A program made the translations under genes and the position numbers. The notes beneath the pieces are model-generated. The model worked only from the letters and a program-made list of their open reading frames with translations. It made no database searches and had not been told where the DNA came from. DNA of 64,000 bases from positions 40,575 to 104,574 of the forward strand of contig DOPM01000020.1 in assembly GCA_003513495.1 (NCBI GenBank). Direction: 5' to 3'. The stretch comes from Desulfosporosinus sp. GTDB lineage: Bacteria > Bacillota > Desulfitobacteriia > Desulfitobacteriales > Desulfitobacteriaceae. Shown here piece after piece: positions 25,342 to 34,271 of the stretch. Position 1 is the stretch's first letter, and each line of letters opens with the position of its first letter.

Positions 25342-27042
25342 CTATTCCACACCAAAGATATAATAGTAGAGCGGTTGCCTACCGGGATGAACCTCAACTT
25401 CGATGTTTGGGTTCTCTTCACGAAGCCAATCCTGGAGACGTTCAACCTCTTCTAGTTTTGTCTCTTCTCCGTAAAATATTGTAACCAAATCACGAGTTTT
25501 CCATTCCATTTTATCCAAGGTTGATTGGGCTACTTCATTTAGTGATTTTCCTGTCGTTACGATGACATCTTCTATCAGACCTAATAGATCTCCATCCGAA
25601 ATGGTTAAATCTCCAAACTGAGAATCCCTGACCGCATAAGTAACTTCCCCTGAACGAACACCGCTTAGTCCCGTTTCCATATTTTTTATATTCGTCTCAA
25701 TTTCTCCATCACTATTAAAGCTTAGTAAAGCAGAAATTCCTTGTGGAATTGATTTGCTAGGGATCACATGTACCTGGCGATCCTGGACAACATCCTTAAC
25801 TTGACGAGCAGCCATGACAATATTCCCGTTGTTCGGCAAAATAAAAACTTGTCTTGCGGGAACTTTTCGGACAGCTTCAGCAAGATCTTCAGTACTGGGG
25901 TTCATAGTTTGACCACCAAATACTACTTCATCAGCCCCCAGACTTAGAAAGACATCCGCAATACCCTGTCCCATTGCTACAGCTACTACACCAAATTCTT
26001 TTAGTGGTTGACTAGGATTGTCAGTTTCAGTGTCTGCTTCTAAAGCATCCGCGATTTCTTTTTCTTTCAAAGCATGGGCCATGCTTTCGTTCTGTTCTAA
26101 CATATTATGGATTTGCACTTCGTGAAGTGAACCCCACTGTATCGCGTAATCCAAAATTTTACCTGGGTTTTTAACATGGACATGTATCTTCACTACTTCG
26201 GGGGTCCCTACGACAAGCAGACAATCTCCACGGTCCAACAGATCCTGTTTCATCTGTTCAACACGCAAATCCGTTCCCTTAACTAAAAATTCCGTGCAAT
26301 AAGGATAGTCAAGGTTTTCCACTTGCATAAAGTCTTTAGTTTCTGCAGACACAGGTATATGCTGATCTGGAGAACTCTCCACTTCACCGTTAGTCTCTGT
26401 TATGAAGGTTTCTCCTGTTAGGACTGCGATCCATCCACTTAAAATAACCAGGAACCCTTGCCCGCCAGCATCCACTACCCCTGCTTGTTTCAACACCGGC
26501 AACAAATCCGGCGTTTTAGCTAGACTCTTTAAACCCTTTTGTTGAGCTTCTTGAAGGGTTTCTACTAAAGATCCCCCGCTTTTGGCCATGGCTAAGGCCC
26601 CTCGAGCAGTTTCCTTCGAAACGGTTAGGATTGTACCCTCCACAGGCTTCATAACTGCTTTATAGGCAGTATCTACTCCCGATTGTAAAGCTTGCGCGAC
26701 TTGAAGGGGATTTGCTGTATTCAACCCTTCCAACCCCTTGGCAATTCCTCGCAAGAGTTGAGAAAGAATAACCCCTGAATTACCTCGAGCTCCCATTAAG
26801 GATCCCATAGAAGCTGCTGCTGCAACTTCTCCGATGGATTGACTCGTTACTTTTCCCGCATCCCTCGCTGCAGACTGAATCGTCAAAAACATATTCGTTC
26901 CCGTATCTCCGTCTGGTACAGGAAAAACATTTAGAGCATCAACTTCGTGTTTTTTTAATTCCAGTGCCTTTGCACCTGAAACCATCATTTGTTTCCATAG
27001 TGGTCCGTCTAGAACACTTATCTTCGTAGCTGCTGGTCTCAA
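25342..27042 (-). CDS. fakA: FakA/YloV-like fatty-acid kinase subunit (DAK2 domain)
   Basis: 566-aa protein with an N-terminal DAK2/DhaL kinase domain (about 1-205; FPVPDGDTGTNM with the Mg-binding Asp residues) and a C-terminal DegV-like/Dak phosphatase-fold region. In Staphylococcus FakA phosphorylates fatty acids held by FakB; the phosphate is then passed to PlsX/PlsY. That would tie it to plsX in this window. The start is TTG with AGGGGGAT. It is downstream of yloU, as in Bacillus (yloU-yloV). No fakB is seen here. Confidence 0.88.
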   Translation of the reverse strand: MRPAATKISVLDGPLWKQMMVSGAKALELKKHEVDALNVFPVPDGDTGTNMFLTIQSAARDAGKVTSQSIGEVAAAASMGSLMGARGNSGVILSQLLRGIAKGLEGLNTANPLQVAQALQSGVDTAYKAVMKPVEGTILTVSKETARGALAMAKSGGSLVETLQEAQQKGLKSLAKTPDLLPVLKQAGVVDAGGQGFLVILSGWIAVLTGETFITETNGEVESSPDQHIPVSAETKDFMQVENLDYPYCTEFLVKGTDLRVEQMKQDLLDRGDCLLVVGTPEVVKIHVHVKNPGKILDYAIQWGSLHEVQIHNMLEQNESMAHALKEKEIADALEADTETDNPSQPLKEFGVVAVAMGQGIADVFLSLGADEVVFGGQTMNPSTEDLAEAVRKVPARQVFILPNNGNIVMAARQVKDVVQDRQVHVIPSKSIPQGISALLSFNSDGEIETNIKNMETGLSGVRSGEVTYAVRDSQFGDLTISDGDLLGLIEDVIVTTGKSLNEVAQSTLDKMEWKTRDLVTIFYGEETKLEEVERLQDWLREENPNIEVEVHPGRQPLYYYIFGVE

Positions 27043-27066
27043 AACCGTATCCCCCTAATCTTTTGC

Positions 27067-27423
27067 CTACTCTAAAACGCGAACACCTTTTACGTTCACA
27101 TTCACTTGGGACACGTTTAATCCCGTGAGCTTCTCAGTGGTATAACGAACGCGCTCCATAACACTAGCGGCAACTTCAGAAATCTTAACACCATATCCAA
27201 CAATGATATACAGATCTATTACAACTTCATTGTCCTTAATGGTGACCACCACACCACGGGCTAAATTTTCCCGTCCCAGCAAATCGGCAACTCCATCCGT
27301 AATTTTGCGTGAGGCCATACCAACTAAACCGTAACACTCAACTGCTGTAGCACCTGCAATCGTGGAAATGACTTCTTCAGAGATTTCAATTTTACCTAAA
27401 TGATTAATAATTTCTTTTCCCAT
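27067..27423 (-). CDS. yloU: Asp23/Gls24 family envelope stress protein YloU
   Basis: Asp23-family protein of 118 aa (DUF322), a small alpha/beta protein that in staphylococci lies along the cytoplasmic membrane and affects envelope homeostasis. Family features include GKIEISEEVISTIAG, ATAVECYGLVGM and VVIDLYIIVGYGVKI. I start at the ATG at 27423 with GGGAGGG upstream. The operon with fakA is conserved. Confidence 0.9.
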   Translation of the reverse strand: MGKEIINHLGKIEISEEVISTIAGATAVECYGLVGMASRKITDGVADLLGRENLARGVVVTIKDNEVVIDLYIIVGYGVKISEVAASVMERVRYTTEKLTGLNVSQVNVNVKGVRVLE

Positions 27424-27633
27424 AAAGGACCCTCCCCTTCCGGTATCGTCCACGTTGAACTTATTCTACCAAGGAAATGAAAAATGTTCAAAGAAAAAGT
27501 TCAATATTTTCAAGAAAGTATTCAAAACTATTATCCCACCATCAAATATATCCCAAACAAAGAAGATTTGACCTATGTTTCAGCTCAATTAAAAGCAGGA
27601 TTCAAAGGCATCAACAAATATTCCCTGGAAACC

Positions 27634-27662
27634 TTGCCAACCAGTAAGACTTTTGATAGAAT
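27634..27662 (+). promoter_or_regulatory. Sigma-A promoter of rpmB
   Basis: TTGCCA (27634-27639), a 17-nt spacer and TAGAAT (27657-27662), about 40 nt before the rpmB start. Confidence 0.65.
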
Positions 27663-27700
27663 GAATAAGTGTCATTTCGGCTGCAAAGGAGGTTTAGCGC

Positions 27701-27892
27701 ATGGCTAATGTTTGTGCAGTATGCGCCAAAGGAGTAGTTACTGGATTTCAAGTCAGCCACTCTCATATACGGACAAAGCGAACTTGGAAACCAAACTTGC
27801 AAAATGTTCGTGCGATTGTGAACGGCACCCCTGCCCGGATCAAAGTTTGCACCCGATGCTTACGTTCCGGTAAAGTTCAACGCGCAATCTAA
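27701..27892 (+). CDS. rpmB: 50S ribosomal protein L28
   Basis: Large-subunit protein of 63 aa. CAVCAKG at the N-terminus and CTRCLRSG at the C-terminus give the two CxxC pairs of the zinc-binding form, and RTKRTWKPNLQ is diagnostic. The RBS is AAAGGAGG. It is monocistronic, divergent from yloU-fakA as in Bacillus, and has its own promoter and terminator. Confidence 0.97.
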   Translation: MANVCAVCAKGVVTGFQVSHSHIRTKRTWKPNLQNVRAIVNGTPARIKVCTRCLRSGKVQRAI

Positions 27893-27900
27893 TGAATCAA

Positions 27901-27929
27901 AAGCCCGACATTTTGTTCGGGCTTTTTTC
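27901..27929 (+). terminator. Terminator of rpmB
   Basis: Arms 27901-27908 and 27917-27924 (AAGCCCGA/TCGGGCTT) followed by TTTTT. Confidence 0.92.
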
Positions 27930-28014
27930 ATTTATCCATGTAACTCTTCCGGATTCAAATGCTTACTGCGCTTAGGTGAGCGGAGAGGCTCCACACCCTC
28001 TCGAACCCTAAGCC

Positions 28015-28890
28015 TTACGCTCGCTCCCAAATCTCCTGAAGCTCTTCCTCATCAAACTGATAGTGTTGACTGCAAAAATGGCAAACCATCTCGGCATTCC
28101 CGTCCGAGATCAGGTCTGCTATTTCTTTTTTACCTATAGAGACCAAGGTTCCGCTTAGACGTTCTTTGGAACACATACACTTGAATCCAGCTGAACGTCG
28201 CTCTAAGACATGATAAGGGAGATGTCCCATCAAACGACTCAATAGCTCCTCCATAGATTCACTCTGCGCAACCAATTCACTAATTCCTGTCTGTAACTGT
28301 CCAAGCAGGTTTTCAATAGCTTGAATATCCTCTTCAGGGGCGCCAGGCAAAGGCTGAATCAAAAGCCCACCTGCTCCAGCCACATGATAATCTTTTTCGA
28401 CCAATACCCCAAGCAGCATAGCAGAAGGAATTTGGTCAGAGGATAATAAATAATGCACCAGGTCCTCTGCAATCTCCCCGCTGACCATCGGAACCATTCC
28501 TGTATAAACTTCACCATTTTTCAGACTTCTACTGACACTCAATTCTCCTTGCCCGACGGCTGCACCCACATCAAGTTTACCAGAAGCCTTAAGGGGTAAA
28601 TTCACCAAAGGTTCCCGAACATAACCCCGTACTTCACCTTGTGCGTTTCCAACTGCAACAACCCCTCCTAAAGGGCCATCACCTAATAAACGCAAAGTAA
28701 CATTCTCTTCCCCTTTAAGCGAACTAGCTAAAATAAGGGCTCCAGTCATCAACCTCCCCAATGCCGCAGTGGCAACCGGAGACATCCCATGACGCCTGCG
28801 TGCTTCCTCTACTGTATCTGTTGTCTTCACTAAAACCCAACGAGCATTACCCTCGAGCATAGTACCAATCCATAGTTCATCATGTTGCAT
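28015..28890 (-). CDS. hslO: Redox-regulated chaperone Hsp33
   Basis: Holdase chaperone activated by oxidative unfolding (291 aa). Its C-terminal zinc switch has CMC (KCMCSKERL) and then CHFC about 30 residues later (VCHFCSQHY), the CxC-X(27-32)-CxxC signature. I start at 28890 (MQHDELWIG) with AAAGGA upstream; the longer frame adds 25 residues not found in Hsp33. It stands alone, divergent from a lipoprotein gene. Confidence 0.95.
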   Translation of the reverse strand: MQHDELWIGTMLEGNARWVLVKTTDTVEEARRRHGMSPVATAALGRLMTGALILASSLKGEENVTLRLLGDGPLGGVVAVGNAQGEVRGYVREPLVNLPLKASGKLDVGAAVGQGELSVSRSLKNGEVYTGMVPMVSGEIAEDLVHYLLSSDQIPSAMLLGVLVEKDYHVAGAGGLLIQPLPGAPEEDIQAIENLLGQLQTGISELVAQSESMEELLSRLMGHLPYHVLERRSAGFKCMCSKERLSGTLVSIGKKEIADLISDGNAEMVCHFCSQHYQFDEEELQEIWERA

Positions 28891-29145
28891 AATCGTCAAT
28901 CCTTTGTTTAACTTATTTGCCCAATATTTAGAAACGATTATAGTGTTAAGCTCCGTATTTATCACCGTTATAGCCTTCCCTTAGAACTAAATCATTACAC
29001 ACCATTCCATCAAACGTCATCTAAGTTGGAGCGAACCAATTCAACCGTCCCTATAACGACAATTTCTGTCACAAATACTCTTGTTTGTAATTAAGTTGTT
29101 TGATACGGTTTTCAATAACCCAACCTTACAGAAGGAGGAACCGTA

Positions 29146-29853
29146 ATGACCAAAAAGTTACTGCTTATAGGAGTAATCGGACTTCTTATTCTAGGATGTA
29201 TTAGTACTTCGAGTCAATATTCATATGTTAGCTATAAAAAAACCACTGCAGAGTATATTAATCTAGCAAAGGAGTTCATGCAGAACAATCCTGAACCGTT
29301 AAACTCTGTAGAGAATAAGCCGGTTAATTATGAAGATATCGTTGCTAATATTGATTTATTACCGATTTCTATCGGGGAAATTGAATTTAGAAAAGGTCTT
29401 AGTCGTATAGTCGGGTTTAAAGAAGTGGATGATAAAACCGTTTTTAATACTTTAGTTGAAGAAAAAATAATTATTAGCTATGCGATAAAGAATAATGTTT
29501 TTCCAGCCAAACGTGAGCTTAATAACTTTATGGAATCCGAACGATCTATCCAAGAAAGCAATGAAGAGGCAACAAAAATAATTAATTTTGTATGCTCAGA
29601 AATGAATATAAGTGTAGAGGATTACTGGACTAAATATGAACCTTACAATGCCTTTCGCTTAGTCACATTCAAAAAGGCCTATGACCACGCTATTAAGACA
29701 AGAAAGGAAAATGGAGAAGTAAACGCCAGCGGCGAGTATCAAGAATACTGGAATAAACTAAAAAAAGAAATCAAAGAAAACACTTCGTCAAAAGTTAATA
29801 AAGAATACCGTGATAGGGGTTTTGTTCTCGATAAGTCTAAGTTATACCTCTAG
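29146..29853 (+). CDS. Lipoprotein with SurA-like N-terminal region
   Basis: Unrecognised 235-aa exported protein. The lipoprotein signal is at residues 1-18 (LLILGC, acylated at C18), followed by a hydrophilic helical body. Residues about 75-190 (IGEIEFRKGLSRI, NTLVEEKIIISYAIKNN, EDYWTKYEPYNAFRLV) resemble the SurA/PrsA N-terminal chaperone helix arrangement, but no PPIase domain follows. It may be a truncated relative of a folding factor; this is from appearance only. The RBS is AGAAGGAGGA. The gene is AT-rich and stands alone beside a repeat cluster, which suggests acquisition. Confidence 0.7.
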   Translation: MTKKLLLIGVIGLLILGCISTSSQYSYVSYKKTTAEYINLAKEFMQNNPEPLNSVENKPVNYEDIVANIDLLPISIGEIEFRKGLSRIVGFKEVDDKTVFNTLVEEKIIISYAIKNNVFPAKRELNNFMESERSIQESNEEATKIINFVCSEMNISVEDYWTKYEPYNAFRLVTFKKAYDHAIKTRKENGEVNASGEYQEYWNKLKKEIKENTSSKVNKEYRDRGFVLDKSKLYL

Positions 29854-29930
29854 GTGAAAACCAAAAAACTATTTACATCACTCAAAGTCCATACCATAAC
29901 TCATTAATAAAAAACGTCAAAAACCCTGTC

Positions 29931-30008
29931 CCCCGTCTCCCGCCGAAACAGTGAACCTGTCCCCCCGTTTCTCTCCCGCCGAAACAGTGAACCTGTCCCC
30001 CCGTTTCC
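29931..30008. repeat. Tandem 36-bp GGGGACAGG-type repeats
   Basis: Two identical 34-bp units, 29937-29970 and 29973-30006, spaced 2 nt apart, each containing GAAACAGTGAACCTGT and a C6 tract. A partial copy precedes them (CCCTGTCCCCCG at about 29923-29935). On the minus strand they read GGGGGGACAGGTTCACTG, a form I associate with REP-like elements near RAYT transposases. No transposase gene is present here. Confidence 0.8.
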
Positions 30009-30094
30009 CCAGCCCCCGATCGTCCCTGGCCCAGAGGGTGTGATTTTGCGAAGCGAACCCTTTAGGTAGAGTCGCGTCAATCATGCTTAGATTA

Positions 30095-30178
30095 CTCGGT
30101 GCCAGAACGGCACGGGACTTGTCCAAGGATGGACTGATGTCGCGGTGCCAAGGATGGCAAGGAGCGACACACATCAGG
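30095..30178 (+). repeat. GGA-loop hairpin array, second locus
   Basis: Successive + strand hairpins: 30099-30103/30109-30113 (GTGCC/GGCAC); 30121-30125/30130-30134 with loop AGGA; and 30146-30150/30155-30159 with loop AGGA. The last is enclosed by a bulged long stem, 30134-30143 with 30164-30177. Both AGGA loops give CAAGGATG. It shares CCAAGGATGG and GCAAGGAGC with the element at 1-121 and, like it, abuts the stop codon of a minus-strand gene (thiN). Confidence 0.6.
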
Positions 30179-30180
30179 TA

Positions 30181-30837
30181 TTACCCAGAGGCCCGCACAA
30201 TAACTAGTAGGACCCACCCCTCATGAACCTCAACCACCGCTTTCTCCCCAAAAAAAACATTACTTATCCCACGCGGACGATTCTGAAGAAGAACCCCCCT
30301 CTGTAGCGGGTAATACAAGCCCTCTGTCGAAACGACTGACTTTTCTGAAATAGAGATCAAGGAAACTTCCTGTCCGGAGGCCCCTCTGATCTCTTCCCGA
30401 CCTTGAATAATCCACATTTCATGATCAGGGTCCGCAACACGAATCCGATACCCTTTTTGGGCATAATTGAGCATTAGTGCTACATTACCTAAGAAATGAT
30501 CGATCCGTTTCCCAGTCGCCCCATACAGCCAAATATCTCCTTCTCCATGCACATGAGCCTTTTCCTCAGCTCGTAAAAGGGCCAATTCCAGATCCGTTTC
30601 ATCCTTTTCAGTGGGATATCGTTCAATCGAGCATCCACTCTTTTTACATCGATTTAAGGTTTCTGGTGAAATTGAATCCAAATCCCCGATCACAAGATCA
30701 GGCATACGTGAAGAAAGGGCAGCTTTGTTTGCTCCCCCATCTGCGCATATCAAGAAATCAACCTCTTTCAGTGCCTGATTTCCCCATTCTAAATCCCACA
30801 GACCATTTGCTAAAACAGCGATCCTAATGTCAATCAC
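30181..30837 (-). CDS. thiN: Thiamine pyrophosphokinase
   Basis: It makes thiamine diphosphate from thiamine and ATP (218 aa). Motifs: ICADGGANKA near residue 31, VIGDLDSIS near 50, and EKDETDLELAL near 77 with the metal-binding acidic residues. The initiation codon is GTG, with an RBS (AAGG) overlapping the rpe stop. Last gene of the rsgA-rpe-thiN run, the Bacillus order. Confidence 0.94.
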   Translation of the reverse strand: MIDIRIAVLANGLWDLEWGNQALKEVDFLICADGGANKAALSSRMPDLVIGDLDSISPETLNRCKKSGCSIERYPTEKDETDLELALLRAEEKAHVHGEGDIWLYGATGKRIDHFLGNVALMLNYAQKGYRIRVADPDHEMWIIQGREEIRGASGQEVSLISISEKSVVSTEGLYYPLQRGVLLQNRPRGISNVFFGEKAVVEVHEGWVLLVIVRASG

Positions 30838-30842
30838 CGACC

Positions 30843-31502
30843 TTACTGTTGGCTTGCAGCTTGGCGAATATGCTTAACCGCTTGCTGTGGATCAGGTTGA
30901 GCAAAAACGGCTGCTCCTGCCACTAAAATATGAGCCCCTGCTTTGGCGACCAATGGAGCTGTTTCAATATTAATCCCTCCATCCACTTCAATTAGACAAG
31001 CGGATTGAGTTTGTGCCAGATGATGACTAAGAACCTGAATCTTAGGAAGAACGTTTGGAATGAATTTTTGCCCCCCAAATCCTGGGTTTACTGTCATTAA
31101 AAGTACCATATCTAAATCTTCCAAAACATACTTTAACCCGTCAAGGGGAGTCGCCGGATTAAGTGCTATTCCTGCGGTCATCCCACGTTCCTTGATCTGT
31201 TGAATGACACGATGAACATGAGGCGTCGTCTCTAAATGAAAGGTGATATGATCCGCACCTGCCGCAGCAAAATCCGCAATAAAGTTCTCCGGCTCTTCGA
31301 CCATAAGATGCACATCAAAACGCATACGGGAATGTTCCCGTATGGCCTTAACCAAGGCTGGTCCAAAGGTCAGGTTTGGGACAAAGTGCCCGTCCATGAT
31401 GTCAATATGTAAGACTTCTGCGCCAGCCTCCTCAACTAGTTTCACTTGTTCTGCTAGGTGAGAAAAATCTGCGGATAAAATAGAAGGGGCCAATTGAATC
31501 AC
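30843..31502 (-). CDS. rpe: Ribulose-phosphate 3-epimerase
   Basis: TIM-barrel pentose-phosphate enzyme interconverting ribulose-5-P and xylulose-5-P (219 aa). APSILSADF, DIMDGHFVPNLTFG, VHLMVEEP, MTVNPGFGGQKF and VDGGIN are all present with the metal-binding His and Asp residues. I prefer the GTG at 31502 (AGAGGAAG 7 nt upstream, just past the rsgA stop) to an ATG eight codons earlier that would overlap rsgA by 23 nt. Confidence 0.95.
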   Translation of the reverse strand: MIQLAPSILSADFSHLAEQVKLVEEAGAEVLHIDIMDGHFVPNLTFGPALVKAIREHSRMRFDVHLMVEEPENFIADFAAAGADHITFHLETTPHVHRVIQQIKERGMTAGIALNPATPLDGLKYVLEDLDMVLLMTVNPGFGGQKFIPNVLPKIQVLSHHLAQTQSACLIEVDGGINIETAPLVAKAGAHILVAGAAVFAQPDPQQAVKHIRQAASQQ

Positions 31503-31503
31503 A

Positions 31504-32457
31504 TTAATACTTCCTCTCTGCTTCAATTACTTCTTTTAAAAATATTAGATAGTGCTCGTAGCGCACGGATGAAATTTCTCCGTTTTCCAGAGCAGCCTTT
31601 ATTGCACAATTCGGTTCTTTATCATGGAGACAACTGTTAAAACGACACTCGCTACGACGTTGGGCAAATTCCGGGAAACAGTCCGTCAATTCTGCACGCT
31701 TCATTTCCGGTAAGTAAAGAGAGGAAAAACCAGGTGTATCTGCTACAAGTCCTCCGGCACAGACCATTAATTCTACATGACGTGTGGTGTGCCGGCCACG
31801 CTTCGACTTAAGGCTAATTCGTCCTGTTTTTAGCCTCTTACCAGGAGATAAGGCATTGAATAAACTAGACTTTCCAGCTCCTGAAGGTCCAGCGAGTACA
31901 CTAATTTTATTCTTTAGATGAGCAGCGATTTCATCGATTCCTTGGCCTGTTTCGCTGGAGACTTCAAACACATTATATCCTATTTTGCGGTAAACATCTG
32001 TGATAGCATAATTTGAGCTATTAGATAAAGCTTCCTCCCTATACTTATCTAACTTAGTAAAAACTAGGATAGGTTCAACATCCGCCTCCGTCACCTGGAC
32101 TAACAAGCGATCCAAGAGATTAAGATCAGGCTTTGGGGAGGTCATGGCAAAAACTAAAATCGCTTGATCCACATTAGCAATGGCCGGTCGAGTTAAGGCA
32201 TTCCGCCGCGGCCCGACTGATTCAATCGTTGCCTTATCCAATCGAGGGATTTCCGCTTCAACAAGGGATGATGCCCCCCCGATCTCTGCTTCACTCTTAT
32301 CTTCCACCTCTTCAGGCAAAATGTTCACCCGATCTCCTGGCAAAAACTCTTGATCTTTAACACGAAAGCGACCGCGCAGGGAACATTCCCATACTCGGCC
32401 TTCCGCATAGACATAATAAAAACCACCATATCCTTTGAGTAAAACTCCATTGATCAT
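31504..32457 (-). CDS. rsgA: Ribosome small-subunit GTPase RsgA
   Basis: Circularly permuted GTPase (317 aa) acting in late 30S maturation. An N-terminal OB fold is followed by G4 (VFTKLDKY) ahead of G1 (GPSGAGKSSLFNAL) and G3 (DTPGFS), with a C-terminal zinc motif (CRFNSCLHDKEPNC). The ATG has TGAGGA upstream. It directly follows the PASTA kinase gene as in Bacillus. A small hairpin at 32473-32495 separates the two. Confidence 0.96.
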   Translation of the reverse strand: MINGVLLKGYGGFYYVYAEGRVWECSLRGRFRVKDQEFLPGDRVNILPEEVEDKSEAEIGGASSLVEAEIPRLDKATIESVGPRRNALTRPAIANVDQAILVFAMTSPKPDLNLLDRLLVQVTEADVEPILVFTKLDKYREEALSNSSNYAITDVYRKIGYNVFEVSSETGQGIDEIAAHLKNKISVLAGPSGAGKSSLFNALSPGKRLKTGRISLKSKRGRHTTRHVELMVCAGGLVADTPGFSSLYLPEMKRAELTDCFPEFAQRRSECRFNSCLHDKEPNCAIKAALENGEISSVRYEHYLIFLKEVIEAERKY

Positions 32458-32528
32458 TTACTATTCCTCACTAATCATCGTGTTTTGTGATGATTACCAG
32501 CATTCGGTACCCATGACCTTAACTCTGC

Positions 32529-34271
32529 CTATCGCATACTTGCCAAAAGTTGAGCAATCGTTACTCGATTATTACTTGCTTGGTCTCTCATCCCTTGGGC
32601 AAAAGGTCCTGGACCCCGCGAAACAACCATCGTTACTTCTGAACCCTGCTGAATGCTTTCTCCCGGGTTAGGAATTGTGCTTATAACCACATCTTCTGGG
32701 GAAGTTGTGGAAACTTCGGTCTCAATCTTCAGAACCAACATATTCTGATCAACAAGGATCGTTTTCGCTTCCGTAGATGACTTGCCTATCACATTTGGCA
32801 TATTAATCGTTTGGAATTGTGGTCCAGCGCTTAGAGTTAAGTGTATATCTCCATTTTTCGGCCAAGTAGCTAGGGGTGCTGGATTCTGATGAAGAACAGC
32901 ATCCTTAGCCGCAGTAGGATTAGGAATTGTATCAAAGGTTACCTTACCTGTAAACCCGGCATTTTGAATAAGGAATAAGGCATTTTCCTTAGACATCTGT
33001 CCAACGGTTACATCTGGAAATTGCCCTAAATCAGAGCCTTTGCTAACTGTAATTTTAATTGATCTACCGGCTTTTACTGATGTATCTGCTTTAGGCTCTT
33101 GATCAATAATCCGATCCTTCTCAACATCATCATTAAATTCGTAAGCGATCTCTGGATCCAGATTCAGTTGCGCCTGTTTTATATAATCCTCTGCAACTGG
33201 CACTGTTTTACCCACTAAATTAGGAACCGTTGTCGGTTCTACTGATAGATAGTTCCAAACCCCCCCGCCCAATAAAGCAAAAAGAAGTAGGAGGCCCCCA
33301 ACAATTAATAGCCATTGCCTCTTATTGACAGTCTTAGTGGGGATAGAATCTTTTACGTCAATGGGAGCCAGAGCCTTCCCCATTCCTTTGTGAGTCTGAG
33401 TCTTTTCCGGGTCATCCCCTTTAAAAACATCAAACCGCCCAATAGGTCGACCCGCTTGGATATGATTCAGATCCTCAAGCAAATCTTTTGCTGTCAAGTA
33501 TCGCTGTTCAGGCGACTTTGAGATCGCCCGCATAATGACCCCTTCTAATTCCTGACCTATACGAGGGTTGAGCTTACTCGGCGGAACAGGCTCTTGTTGT
33601 AGATGCTTTAACGCAATAGCAATGGGAGTTTCCCCATCATAAGGGACTTTACCTGTGAGCAATTCGTATAGAACGATCCCTAACGAATAAATGTCCGATT
33701 GCTCATTACTCTGAATCCCCTTGGCCTGTTCGGGAGATAAATAATGAACAGAACCTACAATATCTCCTGTATGGGTCACCGTTGCCGAAGATACGGCCCT
33801 GGCAATACCGAAGTCTGTTACTTTAGCGTGTCCATCTGCTGTTACTAATATGTTGTGAGGTTTTATGTCTCGATGAATGATATGATGCTCATGAGCATTT
33901 TGAATAGCCCCAGTGATTTGTCGGGCAAGATTAATTGATTGTTCTGTGGAAAGCGGGGCATACTCTCGAATGATTTCTTTAAGGTTACGGCCCTCCACGT
34001 ATTCCATGACAATGTATTCTGTATCTCCATCCTTACCGACATCATAGATCGAAACAATATTAGGATGAGACAAACTTGCAGCGGACTGAGCTTCTCTTCT
34101 AAAACGGCGTATAAAGTCTTCATCAGTGACAAACTGCTCCCGGAGTACCTTAATGGTCACAACGCGGTTCAGTAAAAGGTCTTTGGCCTTATAAACAATC
34201 GCCATACCCCCAGCACCAATTCGCTCTAAAACCTCGTATCGTTCCCCGAAAATTTTACTCACTTTTGTCAC
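32529..34271 (-). CDS. prkC: Membrane Ser/Thr kinase with three PASTA repeats
   Basis: PrkC/PknB-type sensor kinase (580 aa). The kinase domain occupies about 12-270: glycine loop GAGGMA, K41, HRDIKPHN with D135, DFG with D153, and a Thr-rich activation loop. A transmembrane helix is at about 320-340. Three extracellular PASTA repeats (about 345-415, 417-488, 489-560) would bind muropeptides or lipid II. It is opposed by the PP2C phosphatase encoded upstream. The start is GTG at 34271 or the GTG three codons later, whose spacing to AAGTAGGTG is better. It overlaps the PBP gene. Confidence 0.95.
   Translation of the reverse strand: MTKVSKIFGERYEVLERIGAGGMAIVYKAKDLLLNRVVTIKVLREQFVTDEDFIRRFRREAQSAASLSHPNIVSIYDVGKDGDTEYIVMEYVEGRNLKEIIREYAPLSTEQSINLARQITGAIQNAHEHHIIHRDIKPHNILVTADGHAKVTDFGIARAVSSATVTHTGDIVGSVHYLSPEQAKGIQSNEQSDIYSLGIVLYELLTGKVPYDGETPIAIALKHLQQEPVPPSKLNPRIGQELEGVIMRAISKSPEQRYLTAKDLLEDLNHIQAGRPIGRFDVFKGDDPEKTQTHKGMGKALAPIDVKDSIPTKTVNKRQWLLIVGGLLLLFALLGGGVWNYLSVEPTTVPNLVGKTVPVAEDYIKQAQLNLDPEIAYEFNDDVEKDRIIDQEPKADTSVKAGRSIKITVSKGSDLGQFPDVTVGQMSKENALFLIQNAGFTGKVTFDTIPNPTAAKDAVLHQNPAPLATWPKNGDIHLTLSAGPQFQTINMPNVIGKSSTEAKTILVDQNMLVLKIETEVSTTSPEDVVISTIPNPGESIQQGSEVTMVVSRGPGPFAQGMRDQASNNRVTIAQLLASMR

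Noticed and set aside
27484..27708. 74-codon + strand frame upstream of rpmB
   Set aside because: It contains the rpmB promoter and overlaps its RBS and start; product unlike any family and no good RBS.
29917..30174. 85-codon minus-strand frame with a repeated RGDRFTVSAG motif
   Set aside because: The peptide repeat is simply the translation of the two 34-bp DNA repeats, and the rest crosses hairpin arrays; no RBS.
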